NCBI GenBank assembly: GCA_036644995.1
Contig: JAVXOZ010000003.1
Span: forward strand, 68,241 to 132,240
Direction: 5' to 3'
Origin: Cryptoclostridium sp036644995
Lineage (GTDB): Bacteria; Bacillota; Dehalobacteriia; UBA7702
Length of the DNA stretch: 64,000 nt
Part shown: positions 27,088 through 36,319 of the stretch, piece after piece
How positions within the stretch are numbered: position 1 is the stretch's first letter
Layout: every line of letters begins with the position of its first letter
Made by a program: the position numbers and the translations under genes
The notes under the pieces: generated by a model
Database searches by the model: none
What the model was told of the DNA's origin: nothing
What the model saw: the letters and a program-made list of their open reading frames with translations, nothing else

Positions 27088-27438
27088 TTACATTTTCTTT
27101 TTAGCCATAAATGTTTCAAATTCTCCTTTGGGTACAATGTATTGACGACCCACTTTTACGGCATGGAGTTTATCTTTTTTAATTAAATCCATAATAAAAG
27201 CGTAGCTGAGAGGTATTTTCCTCATTATTTCTTTGATGGAATATCCTTCCATGCTCCATTTTTCTTGGGATTCCACTAAATAATTTTCCATTTCATCTTT
27301 GGCGATGAAATATTTTCTGCCAACCCGATATGCCTGTAATTTGTCCTTATCGATATCACGTTTTACAATGCCATAGCTGGTACCTGATTTTTCTGCAACT
27401 TCTTTTAAAGTGAAGTATTCTTTTTCTTCGGGGCTCAT
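27088..27438 (-). CDS. Tandem excisionase-type helix-turn-helix protein
   Basis: 116 residues consisting of two similar winged-helix units of the MerR/excisionase type. The first is FTLKEVAEKSGTSYGIVKRDIDKDKLQAYRVGRKYFIAKDEMENYL; the second is YSIKEIMRKIPLSYAFIMDLIKKDKLHAVKVGRQYIVPKGEFETFM. Each has the IKxxKLxAxxVGRxY recognition and wing pattern. It probably binds DNA with two half-sites. There is no integrase or plasmid gene beside it, so a chromosomal regulatory role is as likely as excision. GGAGA precedes the ATG, and a TATAAT on the same strand lies at 27474-27479. Confidence 0.75.
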   Translation of the reverse strand: MSPEEKEYFTLKEVAEKSGTSYGIVKRDIDKDKLQAYRVGRKYFIAKDEMENYLVESQEKWSMEGYSIKEIMRKIPLSYAFIMDLIKKDKLHAVKVGRQYIVPKGEFETFMAKKKM

Positions 27439-27528
27439 ATTTCTATCTCCTTTGGTGCTTCCTTATTGTTTTCATTATACGCATTGAGTTACGGTTTTAT
27501 ACATATAATATCAAGATTGTCAAATGAA

Positions 27529-27572
27529 AAAGGTAATTACCCAAAAAATTTCTGGGTAATTACCTTTAATTT
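27529..27572 (-). terminator. Terminator downstream of pyk
   Basis: A perfect 15-base stem, AAAGGTAATTACCCA with its complement at 27553-27567, and a 9-base loop. Read on the minus strand it ends in TTTTT, and it lies about 75 bases past the pyk stop. Near symmetry could let it stop rightward transcription too. Confidence 0.85.
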
Positions 27573-27643
27573 ATTTAAAAATATTATTGTTAAGTGCCTG
27601 CAATGGTGCAGTATTTAGGCAAGTGCCCATAGTGAGGTATTGT

Positions 27644-29047
27644 TTAGGTTATATTTATTGCCATCACAGAATTGGTTTTTTGTGAAGAACCCATGGTTGT
27701 TCCCACGGTGATAATGGCAAGATCTCCAATTTTTAACCCGTATTTTTCCTTGGCGGTGGCTATGGCATTGGCAATAGTGCTGTCATAGCTGTTGCCGTAA
27801 TCTTGGGGTAAGGGGTTAACCCCCCAAGTAAGTGCCAAAGCCTTGCAAACTTTTTGGTTGGGTGTGGTTACTATCATGGGTATTCTTGGTCTAAAACGGG
27901 CTATTAACCCCGGTGTTGCACCTGAGGATGTGGGTATGATAATGGCCTTTGCCTGCAATTCTTCTGCTAAACATACCGCTGCATAGCCAATGGCTGCGGA
28001 AATTGTGGTTTTTGGATTATTAATACGCCTAAATTTTTCATAATCCAATTCCGTTTCGGCGGCGGTGGCAATTTCCCCCATGGTTTTTACTGCTGCTAAT
28101 GGATATTTCCCCGCTGCTGTTTCTCCTGATAGCATAATGGCATCTGTGCCATCAAAAATAGCATTGGCAATATCCGTTGCTTCGGCTCTGGTGGGGCAGG
28201 GGTTTTTGGTCATAGATTCCAGCATTTGGGTGGCGGTGATTACGGGCTTTGCATATTGATTGCAAAGCTTTATCATCTTTTTTTGTACCAAGGGCACTTC
28301 ATATAAGGGAATTTCCACTCCCAAATCTCCACGGGCTACCATGATGCCATCGGCAACTTTAATAATTTCTTCTAAATTATCAATCCCCGCACGGCTTTCT
28401 ATTTTCGCAATAACGGGAATATCTTTACCATTTTTAGTTAAAAACTCTTTAATTTCTATAACATGGGCAGCATTGCGAATGAAAGATGCCGCTATAAAAT
28501 CCACATTATGCTTGATGCCAAAGAGTAAATCTTCTTTATCTTTTTGGGTTAAAGGTGGCAAATCAACTTCTCTCCCCGGTATATTTACACCTTTGCGAGA
28601 GGTAATTTCGCCGCTGTTTTCCGCTTGGCAAATAACGGTTTCTCCCTGAATTTCCAAAACCATTAAGGATATGTTGCCATCGTCTATTAAAATGCGATTC
28701 CCCAACTCCACATTGTTTTCCATACCTTTATAATTAATGGGTATGGTGTTGTTTTCGCCTTTGGTATCTTGGGCTGTGATAGTATATTTTTCACCGACGG
28801 TGATGTTTATTTTAGCGTTAAGGTCACGCACTCTAATTTCCGGCCCCTTGGTATCCAGCATAATTGCCACGGTTTTTCCTGTTATTTGGGCGGCTAAATT
28901 TATTCTTCTTATTCTTTCTTGGTGCTCGGGGTGGGAGCCGTGGGAAAAATTTAGCCTTGCAACATTTACTCCTGCTAAAATCATTTCCCTAAGGATTAAT
29001 TCACTGTCTGAAGCAGGGCCTATGGTGGCTACTATTTTTGTTTTCAT
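27644..29047 (-). CDS. pyk: Pyruvate kinase
   Basis: 467 residues. Motifs: ATIGPAS near the start, NVARLNFSHGSHPEH, DTKGPEIRV, the metal/substrate region IMVARGDLGVEIP and ATQMLESM with the catalytic-site Thr. It makes pyruvate and ATP from PEP and ADP. It is the short form ending after the allosteric domain (GDLAIITVGTTMGSSQKTN); the extra C-terminal PEP-utiliser-like domain of Bacillus enzymes is absent. It lies downstream of coaD by 73 bases on the same strand. Confidence 0.96.
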   Translation of the reverse strand: MKTKIVATIGPASDSELILREMILAGVNVARLNFSHGSHPEHQERIRRINLAAQITGKTVAIMLDTKGPEIRVRDLNAKINITVGEKYTITAQDTKGENNTIPINYKGMENNVELGNRILIDDGNISLMVLEIQGETVICQAENSGEITSRKGVNIPGREVDLPPLTQKDKEDLLFGIKHNVDFIAASFIRNAAHVIEIKEFLTKNGKDIPVIAKIESRAGIDNLEEIIKVADGIMVARGDLGVEIPLYEVPLVQKKMIKLCNQYAKPVITATQMLESMTKNPCPTRAEATDIANAIFDGTDAIMLSGETAAGKYPLAAVKTMGEIATAAETELDYEKFRRINNPKTTISAAIGYAAVCLAEELQAKAIIIPTSSGATPGLIARFRPRIPMIVTTPNQKVCKALALTWGVNPLPQDYGNSYDSTIANAIATAKEKYGLKIGDLAIITVGTTMGSSQKTNSVMAINIT

Positions 29048-29120
29048 AAAATTATCCTCGTGATAAATATGGGGTTTGTGTGAAACTGTTTATAAAAACT
29101 TAGGTAAAAAGTTTAATATT

Positions 29121-29603
29121 TCACAGCTTGTGATATTTTTCTTTGATTTTTTGGTCTACCAAATCAGGTACCATGCCTGAAATATTGCCCCCTAATTTTG
29201 CTACATCTTTAATAATGGAGGAGCTGATAAAGGAATATTTTTGCCCTGTCATTAGAAAAACCGTTTCCACATCGGGGTTTAGGTTTTTGTTCATCAAAGC
29301 CAGCTGCATTTCATATTCAAAATCTGAAACTGCCCTTAATCCCCGTATAACGGCGTTTGCCTTTTTATCTCGACAATAATTCATTAGTAAACCGGTGAAG
29401 CATTCCACTTCCACTTGGGGCATATCTTTAATTACATCTTTAATTATTTCCAATCTTTCCTCGGTGGTAAATAGCACATTTTTGTAATTATCCTCTGCAA
29501 TGCCTATGATTATTTTGTCAAAAAGATTAGTGGCTCTTTTAATAACGTCAATGTGTCCTTTGGTAATGGGGTCAAATGTTCCGGGATAAATACAAATGCT
29601 CAT
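29121..29603 (-). CDS. coaD: Phosphopantetheine adenylyltransferase
   Basis: 160 residues, standard size. The nucleotidyltransferase signature YPGTFDPITKGHIDVIKRA supplies the TxGH site, with RGLRAVSDFEYEMQLALMN and ISSSIIKDVA further on. It transfers AMP to 4'-phosphopantetheine, the penultimate step of coenzyme A synthesis. It starts 10 bases after the dnaE stop, so it is very likely cotranscribed with dnaE. Confidence 0.96.
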   Translation of the reverse strand: MSICIYPGTFDPITKGHIDVIKRATNLFDKIIIGIAEDNYKNVLFTTEERLEIIKDVIKDMPQVEVECFTGLLMNYCRDKKANAVIRGLRAVSDFEYEMQLALMNKNLNPDVETVFLMTGQKYSFISSSIIKDVAKLGGNISGMVPDLVDQKIKEKYHKL

Positions 29604-29613
29604 GATTTTTTCC

Positions 29614-32600
29614 TCAATTCTCCAATATTTTTACAAACACGTTTTCTTTTCCCAATAATTGCTCCATTTTTACTATCATTTCATCTTCAGCGGATACGGT
29701 AAAGCCAAAGCGTTTTGCTTTGCCATTGGCTTTGTTGTAACCAAAAGCCGCATGGGGGCCGGGATAACGAGCCAGTATTTTTCTGATTGCCAGTTCTTCA
29801 TCTTTGCTGTTTTTGCCGGGTAAAAGATTTAGGTACAGGCGTTTTACAATTTGTTTTTCTTGGTGCAATTCCTCATGTACCGTGGGGATAAAATCTATGT
29901 TTTCTTTGGTTGGCATATTTTCTTCATAATTTAAAATATCTTCGGGGCATTCCAAAACATTTAAACCTTTTTCATAGGGATTAACATCTTCATTGGAGCA
30001 TATATTTATTGTGCCGCTATTGGAAAGTACCCCAATATTTCTGGACATTTTAATGGGCAAAACATCATTGGCATTAAAGTTTATTTTGCCATCGTCATTG
30101 CGTACAGTGCCACGCATACAGATAATAGCATCTTCATTCAAGTAATTACGCACGGATTCAAAACTACGGGCAAAAACAAAACAGTGCACCTTACCTGTTA
30201 AATCTTCAAAGTCAAATTGACCGAAGCGTTGACCGCTTTTATTGCTTTTTATCTTTAGGTGGGTGAGCATACCTGCTATGTATGTTTCTTTTTTATCGGG
30301 AAATGATGCTAATTCTCTGATATTGGTAAATTGGTAATCTCGCCAATATCCGGTATAGCCATCGAGAATATGCCCTGTTAAAAACAAACCCAGCATATTT
30401 TTTTCCATTTTTAGCATATCTTCTTTGGATAGGGGAGGTAGTTTTGCTACTTCGGGGAATTGTTCATCTTCTTTTTCTTCTTCCAAGCCAAATTCAAAAA
30501 GGCTCATCAGCCCTGCGGCATCATCCTTTCTGGATTTTTCCGCTAAGGACATACATTTTTCTGTAATTGCCAATAGCTGGCCACGGTGCATACCCATATT
30601 GTCAAATGCTCCACATTGAATTAAACTTTCCAGCATACGGCTGTTTACCGATACTCTTTTGCAAAAGTCCAATAGCGAGGTAAAATCTCCGTTGGCTTCT
30701 CTTTCTGCCACAATTACTTCGGATGGTTTTTGTCCTACATTTTTAATGGCGGCAAAACCAAAGCGAATGCTGCCATTTACCGCAGTAAAGTTCATTCTGC
30801 TTTCGTTGATATGGGGTGGTAAAACCTTCATTCCCATGCGGCGGCATTCATCGATATAATCTGCAAGTTTATCGGTTTTATCCATTAAGCTGGTGAGTAA
30901 AGCAGCGGAGTATTCCGTGGGATAATTTGCCTTTAAATAGGCGGTTTGATAGGCTACCACCGCATAGGCAACGGAGTGGCTTTTATTAAATCCGTATTCG
31001 GCAAATTTTTCCATTTGGTCAAATATCTTCGTGGCTATGGCGGCTTTTACCCCGTTTGCTTGGGCACCTTCCACAAAGGTTTTGCGGTAACCTGCAATGA
31101 TATCTATTTTCTTTTTGCCCATGGCTTTACGCAAATAGTCCGCTTGTGCCATGGTAAAACCTGCCATTTGTTGGGCAATAAGCATAACCTGCTCCTGATA
31201 AAGAATAACTCCATATGTTTCTTTGAGCAGGGGTTCTAATATTGGGTGATCGTAAGAAATGGCCATTCTGCCATGTTTTCTTTCGGTAAATTCCTTAACC
31301 ATGCCACTGCCTATGGGACCCGGGCGATAAAGGGCAACCAATGCGGTAATTTCCGCAATGTTTTCAGGTTGCAGATTGCGCATTACCTGCTGCATACCTT
31401 CGCTTTCCATCTGGAATACGCCGTTGCCTTCACCTCGGCTCAGCATAGCATAGGTTTTTTTATCATCTAATGGTATAGTGTTAATATCTAAATCTATATC
31501 TTGGCTTGCTTTTATATTTTGCAGTGCATCACGGATTACCGTTAGGTTTCTCAATCCCAAAAGGTCCATTTTCAGCAGACCCATTTCTTCAACGGTATCT
31601 TTGGCGTACTGAGTTGCCAATTCTGCCAAAGCATCGCCATCTGCCTTTATTACGGGTAAATAATTGGATATGGTATCCGGTGCAATAACCAGTGCCGCAG
31701 CGTGTAAACCGTGGTGTCGTGGCATACCTTCTAATTTTAAGGCACAGTCGATAAGCCTTTTTACAGGTGGTTCGTTATCGTACATATTTTTTAAATCGGA
31801 ATTTTCTGCCAATGCCTTGGTTATGGTCATCCCTAAATCATCTGGAATTTGTTTTGCCACTCTTTCCACATCTTTATAGGGCATATCAAAGGCACGTCCC
31901 ACATCTTTAACGGCTAATTTTGCTTTCATTGTGCCAAAAGTGATTATTTGGGCAACTCTGTCGTTGCCATATTTTTGGGCTAAATATTTAAAAACCTCAC
32001 CTCGGCGTTCAATGCAAAAATCCGTGTCTATATCAGGCATAGATACACGGTCGGGGTTTAAAAATCTTTCAAACAGTAAATTATATTTTAAGGGGTCTAT
32101 ATCGGTTATGCCCAAAGCATAAGCAACAATGCTCCCTGCGGCAGAACCACGGCCGGGACCCACCATGATATTATTATCTTTGGCAAAATTAATCATATCC
32201 CAAACAATTAAAAAATAACTGGGAAAATCCATTTTAATAATAACATCCAGCTCATATTCCAAGCGCTCTGTTATTTCCGGGGTTATTTCGCTGTAACGCT
32301 TTTCAATGCCTTTATTACACAGCATTTTTAAGTAGCTGATGGCATCATAGCCTTGGGGCACAGGAAAATCAGGGAGGTAGTAGGGTGGTGCAAAGTGAAA
32401 TTCCACCTCGCATTTATCCGCTATTAATTGGGTGTTTTCAATGGCTTCGGGATAATCTCTGAAAACTTCTTCCATTTCTTCCCCGGTTTTAAAGTAAAAC
32501 TGGTCTGTGGAAAAACGCATTCTGTTTTCTTCATCCACGGTTTTTCCTGTTTGAATACAAAGGAGCACATCGTGGTAGGCTGCATCTTCTTGGTCTATAA

Positions 32601-33249
32601 AGTGCACATCGTTTGTGGCTACCAAAGGTATATTAAGTTCTTTGGATAGTGCGGCAATTTCTCTGTTTAAGCCTTTTTCCACAGGTATGCCTTGGTCTTG
32701 AATTTCCAAATAGTAATTACCTTCACCAAAAATATCCAAATAATCCAAAGCTATGGCTTTGGCTTTTTCAAAATCGCCATCTAACATACCGCTATCGGGA
32801 TTGGGGCATAAGGCTTTGGGTATTTCCCCTGCCAAACAAGCAGAAAGGCAAATTAACCCTTCACTATATTCTCTGAGCAGTTCTTTATCCACCCTTGGTT
32901 TATAATAAAAGCCCTCATGGGAAGCCTTTGAAACAATGGTGCAAAGGTTTTTATAGCCTGTTTCATTTTTTGCCAACAGAATTAAGTGGTATCTGTTTTT
33001 ATCTTTAACCGGGTCTTTATCAAAACGTGACCGCATAGCCACATAAACTTCGCAGCCTAAAATTGGTTTAATACCTTGTTTTTTGCATTCTTTGTAAAAG
33101 TCAACCACGCCGTACATAACTCCGTGGTCTGTAATGGCGCAGGCAGACATACCTGATGCCTTGGCTTTGGCAACCATATTTTTAATACGGGCAAAACCGT
33201 CTAATAAGCTATATTCACTGTGATTGTGTAAATGTACAAAATTACTCAT
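29614..33249 (-). CDS. dnaE: DNA polymerase III subunit alpha
   Basis: 1211 residues from ATG 33249. An in-frame TTG at 33267 is actually part of the TTGGAGGA ribosome site, so it is not the start. An N-terminal PHP domain begins FVHLHNHSEYSLLDG. The polymerase active site is PDIDTDFCIERRG, with GRGSAAGSIVAYALGI before it and YGVILYQEQVM after. An OB-fold region lies around GMLTHLKIKSNKSGQRFGQFDFEDL. The DnaE1-type C-terminus ends in KENVFVKILEN. First gene of a probable dnaE-coaD-pyk operon, divergent from folD. Confidence 0.96.
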   Translation of the reverse strand: MSNFVHLHNHSEYSLLDGFARIKNMVAKAKASGMSACAITDHGVMYGVVDFYKECKKQGIKPILGCEVYVAMRSRFDKDPVKDKNRYHLILLAKNETGYKNLCTIVSKASHEGFYYKPRVDKELLREYSEGLICLSACLAGEIPKALCPNPDSGMLDGDFEKAKAIALDYLDIFGEGNYYLEIQDQGIPVEKGLNREIAALSKELNIPLVATNDVHFIDQEDAAYHDVLLCIQTGKTVDEENRMRFSTDQFYFKTGEEMEEVFRDYPEAIENTQLIADKCEVEFHFAPPYYLPDFPVPQGYDAISYLKMLCNKGIEKRYSEITPEITERLEYELDVIIKMDFPSYFLIVWDMINFAKDNNIMVGPGRGSAAGSIVAYALGITDIDPLKYNLLFERFLNPDRVSMPDIDTDFCIERRGEVFKYLAQKYGNDRVAQIITFGTMKAKLAVKDVGRAFDMPYKDVERVAKQIPDDLGMTITKALAENSDLKNMYDNEPPVKRLIDCALKLEGMPRHHGLHAAALVIAPDTISNYLPVIKADGDALAELATQYAKDTVEEMGLLKMDLLGLRNLTVIRDALQNIKASQDIDLDINTIPLDDKKTYAMLSRGEGNGVFQMESEGMQQVMRNLQPENIAEITALVALYRPGPIGSGMVKEFTERKHGRMAISYDHPILEPLLKETYGVILYQEQVMLIAQQMAGFTMAQADYLRKAMGKKKIDIIAGYRKTFVEGAQANGVKAAIATKIFDQMEKFAEYGFNKSHSVAYAVVAYQTAYLKANYPTEYSAALLTSLMDKTDKLADYIDECRRMGMKVLPPHINESRMNFTAVNGSIRFGFAAIKNVGQKPSEVIVAEREANGDFTSLLDFCKRVSVNSRMLESLIQCGAFDNMGMHRGQLLAITEKCMSLAEKSRKDDAAGLMSLFEFGLEEEKEDEQFPEVAKLPPLSKEDMLKMEKNMLGLFLTGHILDGYTGYWRDYQFTNIRELASFPDKKETYIAGMLTHLKIKSNKSGQRFGQFDFEDLTGKVHCFVFARSFESVRNYLNEDAIICMRGTVRNDDGKINFNANDVLPIKMSRNIGVLSNSGTINICSNEDVNPYEKGLNVLECPEDILNYEENMPTKENIDFIPTVHEELHQEKQIVKRLYLNLLPGKNSKDEELAIRKILARYPGPHAAFGYNKANGKAKRFGFTVSAEDEMIVKMEQLLGKENVFVKILEN

Positions 33250-33512
33250 AGGGTAATAATCCTCCAAGTTATATATTACAATATATTTGTATATTTTTCT
33301 ACAATAAATTCAATAAATATCTTGTCCAAACTAAAAAAGATGTTATGTTATTTCCATGTTTTATTATAGCGGTGGTAAAAAAGTGCTTTTTTATCAAGGT
33401 AAATTAATAAAATATGGCTAAAAAGGGGGATTTTCCATTCCGATGTAGAACTTTAATTAGGTTAGGCTATATTTTTTATAGGTTTGATTATTATAAAAGA
33501 CGGAGTAGTATT

Positions 33513-34373
33513 ATGGCAAATATTTTATTGGGCAAACCGGTTGTGGAGTCTATGTTTTTAAAATTGGCTCAACGGTGTGAAGATTTAAAAAATAATGGTG
33601 GTGAAAATCCTCCCAAATTGGGAATGATAAGAGTGGGAAATAAAAGTGATGACCTATATTACGAAAAAACCATCAAAAAATTTGCCGCAGATGTTGGTGT
33701 GGAGTGTGAGGTATTTATTTTTCCTTGGGATATAACCAAAGATGAATTATTATTAAGCATAAAATCCATTGGTGAACGTGGGGATATCCACGGCATACTG
33801 CCATTTTTACCCTTTCCGTTGCCTGATTATAAATCATGGGAAGCTGAAATAAAAGAATCTATCCCCATGGGAAAAGATGTGGATTGTCTTTCTCCTCAGA
33901 GTGTGGCTGCACTATATGTTGGGGAAAATAGTGTTTTTGCCCCTTCTATGCCCCAAGCTGTTATGGAAGTTTTAAAGTTTTATGATATTGCACTCAGTGG
34001 TAAATCCGTGGTAATTGTGGGACGTTCGCTATTGGTGGGCAAACCCTTAACCTTTTTAATGCTTAATGAAAATGCCACAGTAACTGTGTGTCACTCTAAA
34101 ACTGAAAATATGCCTCGGGTGGTACAGGGTGCGGATATAGTAATTGCTTCATTAAATATGCCAAATTTTTTAACCGCTGAATATTTTTGTGAAAATCAAA
34201 TAGTAATAGATGTAGGTATAAATAAAACAGAAGAAGGTTTTTGTGGTGATGTGGATTGTGCCGCAGTTAAAAAAATTGTGGGTGCTATTTCCCCTGTTCC
34301 CGGCGGAATAGGTAATGTTACCACCGCTGTTTTACTGCAAAATGTATTAACCGCATACGAAAAAAACCTGTAA
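33513..34373 (+). CDS. folD: Methylene-THF dehydrogenase/cyclohydrolase FolD
   Basis: 286 residues from ATG 33513, the usual FolD length; the open frame extends upstream to 33414 but that extension lacks family similarity. Features: LGMIRVGNKSDDLYYEKTIKKFA with the catalytic Lys region, MGKDVDCLSPQS, the NAD(P)-binding segment VVIVGRSLLVGKPLTFLMLNENATVTVCHS, and SPVPGGIGNVTTAVLL at the end. It interconverts methylene- and formyl-tetrahydrofolate. GNVT replaces the common GPMT, a small departure from the family norm. GGAG lies upstream of the start. Confidence 0.93.
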   Translation: MANILLGKPVVESMFLKLAQRCEDLKNNGGENPPKLGMIRVGNKSDDLYYEKTIKKFAADVGVECEVFIFPWDITKDELLLSIKSIGERGDIHGILPFLPFPLPDYKSWEAEIKESIPMGKDVDCLSPQSVAALYVGENSVFAPSMPQAVMEVLKFYDIALSGKSVVIVGRSLLVGKPLTFLMLNENATVTVCHSKTENMPRVVQGADIVIASLNMPNFLTAEYFCENQIVIDVGINKTEEGFCGDVDCAAVKKIVGAISPVPGGIGNVTTAVLLQNVLTAYEKNL

Positions 34374-34398
34374 AAATTTAGAAAAAGAGGCGTAATAA

Positions 34399-34749
34399 TT
34401 GGCTAAGTATAAATTAAAGCGACACTACGAACCAAAAAAAGATAGCCAAAACCGAGAAGAATATATCTCGGAACGCCAATGGTGGGCAATAGAAAAAGTG
34501 GCTGCTTATTTAGAGCATTCACGCCTTAATGATTATATAGCCCTTATAGAAAAACCCGGTCGTTGGATCAGAATAAATTTAATGGGCGGCATTGCCCGTG
34601 GCATAGGTATTGCCATTGGTTTTACCCTATTAGGTGCCATTGGCATTATCCTTTTGCAGCAAGTGGTAACTTGGAATTTGCCCGGCATAAGTGATTTTAT
34701 TGCCCAGATATTGGATATGGTGGAAAAAAGCCGTGGTTTAAAACCTTGA
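34399..34749 (+). CDS. DUF5665-family membrane protein
   Basis: 116 residues with a basic, hydrophilic N-terminus, a helix around VAAYLEHSRLNDYIALIEKPGRWI, and one clear membrane span in IGIAIGFTLLGAIGIILLQQVV preceded by NLMGGIARG. This matches the DUF5665 layout found beside lspA in Clostridia. Function unknown. The start is TTG 34399 without a strong ribosome site. It sits 25 bases upstream of lspA. Confidence 0.75.
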   Translation: MAKYKLKRHYEPKKDSQNREEYISERQWWAIEKVAAYLEHSRLNDYIALIEKPGRWIRINLMGGIARGIGIAIGFTLLGAIGIILLQQVVTWNLPGISDFIAQILDMVEKSRGLKP

Positions 34750-34773
34750 GATGGAGGCATAAGAGGAATATAA

Positions 34774-35235
34774 ATGATATACATTTTAATGATAGTGGGA
34801 ATTTTGTTTTTAGACCAATTAACCAAATGGCTGATTGTGGCTAATCTTGGTTTAGGGGAATCCATTCCCTTAATTGGTTTTTTTAAATTAACATATGTAC
34901 AAAATACAGGTGCGGCATTTAGCCTATTTAGTAATGGCACCCTGTTTTTGATAATTTTAACTATGGTTTTTTTAGGTGTTATGGTTTACCTTTGGCATAA
35001 ACCTTTTATGAAAACCTATAAATTTTCCGTGGCAATTATTATTGGTGGTGCTTTGGGCAATTTTATAGACCGCATATTACATGGTTATGTGGTGGATTTT
35101 TTTAATTTTACTTATTTTCCTGTATTCAATATAGCCGATATTGCCTTATGTTGCGGTGTGGGTTTATTGGCATTACAGATAATTTTTGATAAAGAGGGGG
35201 AAACCAATGACAACAATGGAAAAAATAAAAATTGA
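34774..35235 (+). CDS. lspA: Lipoprotein signal peptidase (signal peptidase II)
   Basis: 153 residues with four predicted spans. Family signatures: FLDQLTKWLIV, TYVQNTGAAFSLF, IGGALGNFIDRI with the first catalytic Asp, and VFNIADIALCCGVGLL with the second. It cleaves prolipoprotein signal peptides after diacylglycerol modification. The 3' end overlaps rluD by 29 bases, and AGAGGGGG inside it is the rluD ribosome site. Confidence 0.96.
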   Translation: MIYILMIVGILFLDQLTKWLIVANLGLGESIPLIGFFKLTYVQNTGAAFSLFSNGTLFLIILTMVFLGVMVYLWHKPFMKTYKFSVAIIIGGALGNFIDRILHGYVVDFFNFTYFPVFNIADIALCCGVGLLALQIIFDKEGETNDNNGKNKN

Positions 35236-36127
35236 AGATGAAAACAGCGGTCGTTTAGATGTGTTTTTACGCAATAGATTTACGGATATCTCCAGAAGCC
35301 GCTTGGCATCTTTAATTAAAGAAGGCATTATTACCGTTAACGCAAAAAAAGTTAAACCCGGCTATGCCTTGGATATAGGGGATGAGATAGATGTTATTAT
35401 CCCCGAGGATGAACCTTTAAATGTGGTTGCCAATGATATTCCTTTGGATATAGTATATGAGGATCACGATATTGTGGTGGTAAATAAACCCCGTGGCATG
35501 GTGGTTCACCCTGCACCGGGCAATGAAGATAATACTTTGGTTAATGCTCTTTTAGCCCACTGTACTGATTTATCGGGTATTAATGGTGTTTTGCGTCCGG
35601 GAATTGTCCACCGTATAGATAAAGATACCTCAGGCTTATTATTGGTAGCAAAAAACGATAAAGCCCATGTAAATTTGGCAGCTCAATTAAAGGAGCACTC
35701 AATACATAGGGTTTACCAAGGCATTGTCATCGGTGAGGTGGCAGAACCCAAAGGCATTGTGGATTGCCCCATTGGGCGGCACCCTTCGGATAGAAAAAAA
35801 TATGCGGTTACGGATAAAAATTCTAAAAATGCCGTTACCCATTACAGCGTTTTGGAACGCTTTCCCGGTTATACTTTAATAGAAGCTCAGTTGGAAACAG
35901 GACGCACCCACCAAATAAGAGTGCACATGAAATATGTGGGTTATACTCTTTTGGGCGACCCCCTTTATGGCAAAGGCGATAAAAACCCCTTCCATTTTCA
36001 AGGACAAGCATTACACGCCGCAGAACTTGGGTTTATCCACCCCACAAATAACCAATATATGGAATTTAAAGTGCCTGTACCTGCCGATATGGAAAATGTT
36101 TTAAAAGAATTGCGAAAAAGCCATTGA
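35207..36127 (+). CDS. rluD: RluA-family 23S rRNA pseudouridine synthase
   Basis: 306 residues from ATG 35207 after AGAGGGGG; the upstream frame to 35186 lies inside lspA. An N-terminal S4 RNA-binding domain (GRLDVFLRNRFTDISRSRLASLIKEG) is followed by the catalytic domain with VVNKPRGMVVHPAPG and HRIDKDTSGLLLVAKND, the latter holding the catalytic Asp. It probably modifies large-subunit rRNA. The gene order lspA-rluD-pyrR is the same as in Bacillus subtilis. Confidence 0.93.
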   Translation: MTTMEKIKIEDENSGRLDVFLRNRFTDISRSRLASLIKEGIITVNAKKVKPGYALDIGDEIDVIIPEDEPLNVVANDIPLDIVYEDHDIVVVNKPRGMVVHPAPGNEDNTLVNALLAHCTDLSGINGVLRPGIVHRIDKDTSGLLLVAKNDKAHVNLAAQLKEHSIHRVYQGIVIGEVAEPKGIVDCPIGRHPSDRKKYAVTDKNSKNAVTHYSVLERFPGYTLIEAQLETGRTHQIRVHMKYVGYTLLGDPLYGKGDKNPFHFQGQALHAAELGFIHPTNNQYMEFKVPVPADMENVLKELRKSH

Positions 36128-36143
36128 AATATGAAAAAAGCCA

Positions 36144-36172
36144 TTGAAATATCTAATAACTTGTTATATAAT
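36144..36172 (+). promoter_or_regulatory. pyr operon promoter
   Basis: TTGAAA at 36144-36149 and TATAAT at 36167-36172 with a 17-base spacer, immediately upstream of the attenuator. The -35 box lies in the second copy of a ~20-base tandem duplication that begins at the rluD stop codon (CCATTGAAATAT at 36121 and 36141). Confidence 0.85.
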
Positions 36173-36198
36173 AGACAAAACATATTGATTTTCCTTTA

Positions 36199-36296
36199 AA
36201 AGTGTCCCGTGAGGCACGAAGGTGTGTATGTGATTGGCTTTGCCATACATATGTGATTTTAACATGCCTTGTTCTTTACGGAATGGGGCATTTTTT
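36199..36296 (+). promoter_or_regulatory. PyrR-dependent attenuator in the pyrR leader
   Basis: GTGTCCCGTGAGGCAC at 36203-36218 folds as a hairpin whose loop fits the PyrR-binding consensus CNGNGA within UCCnGnGAGG. Downstream, ATGCC...GGGGCAT (36263-36291) followed by six T is an intrinsic terminator. By analogy with Bacillus, UMP-bound PyrR would stabilise the first hairpin, blocking the antiterminator and allowing termination before pyrR. Only one such leader is seen; the pyrR-pyrB gap is 16 bases. Confidence 0.85.
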
Positions 36297-36319
36297 ATTG
36301 GAAACAGAAAGGCAAAAAA

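Noticed and set aside
29614..33249. Many long open frames on the plus strand across dnaE
   Set aside because: They are antisense shadows of a fully recognisable dnaE; none has a ribosome site or family motif.
33414..33512. N-terminal extension of FolD
   Set aside because: The extra 33 residues have no family similarity and ATG 33513 gives the standard length.
36269..36319. Extended N-terminus of PyrR
   Set aside because: The frame runs through the attenuator terminator and its T-run, which is not coding in this family.
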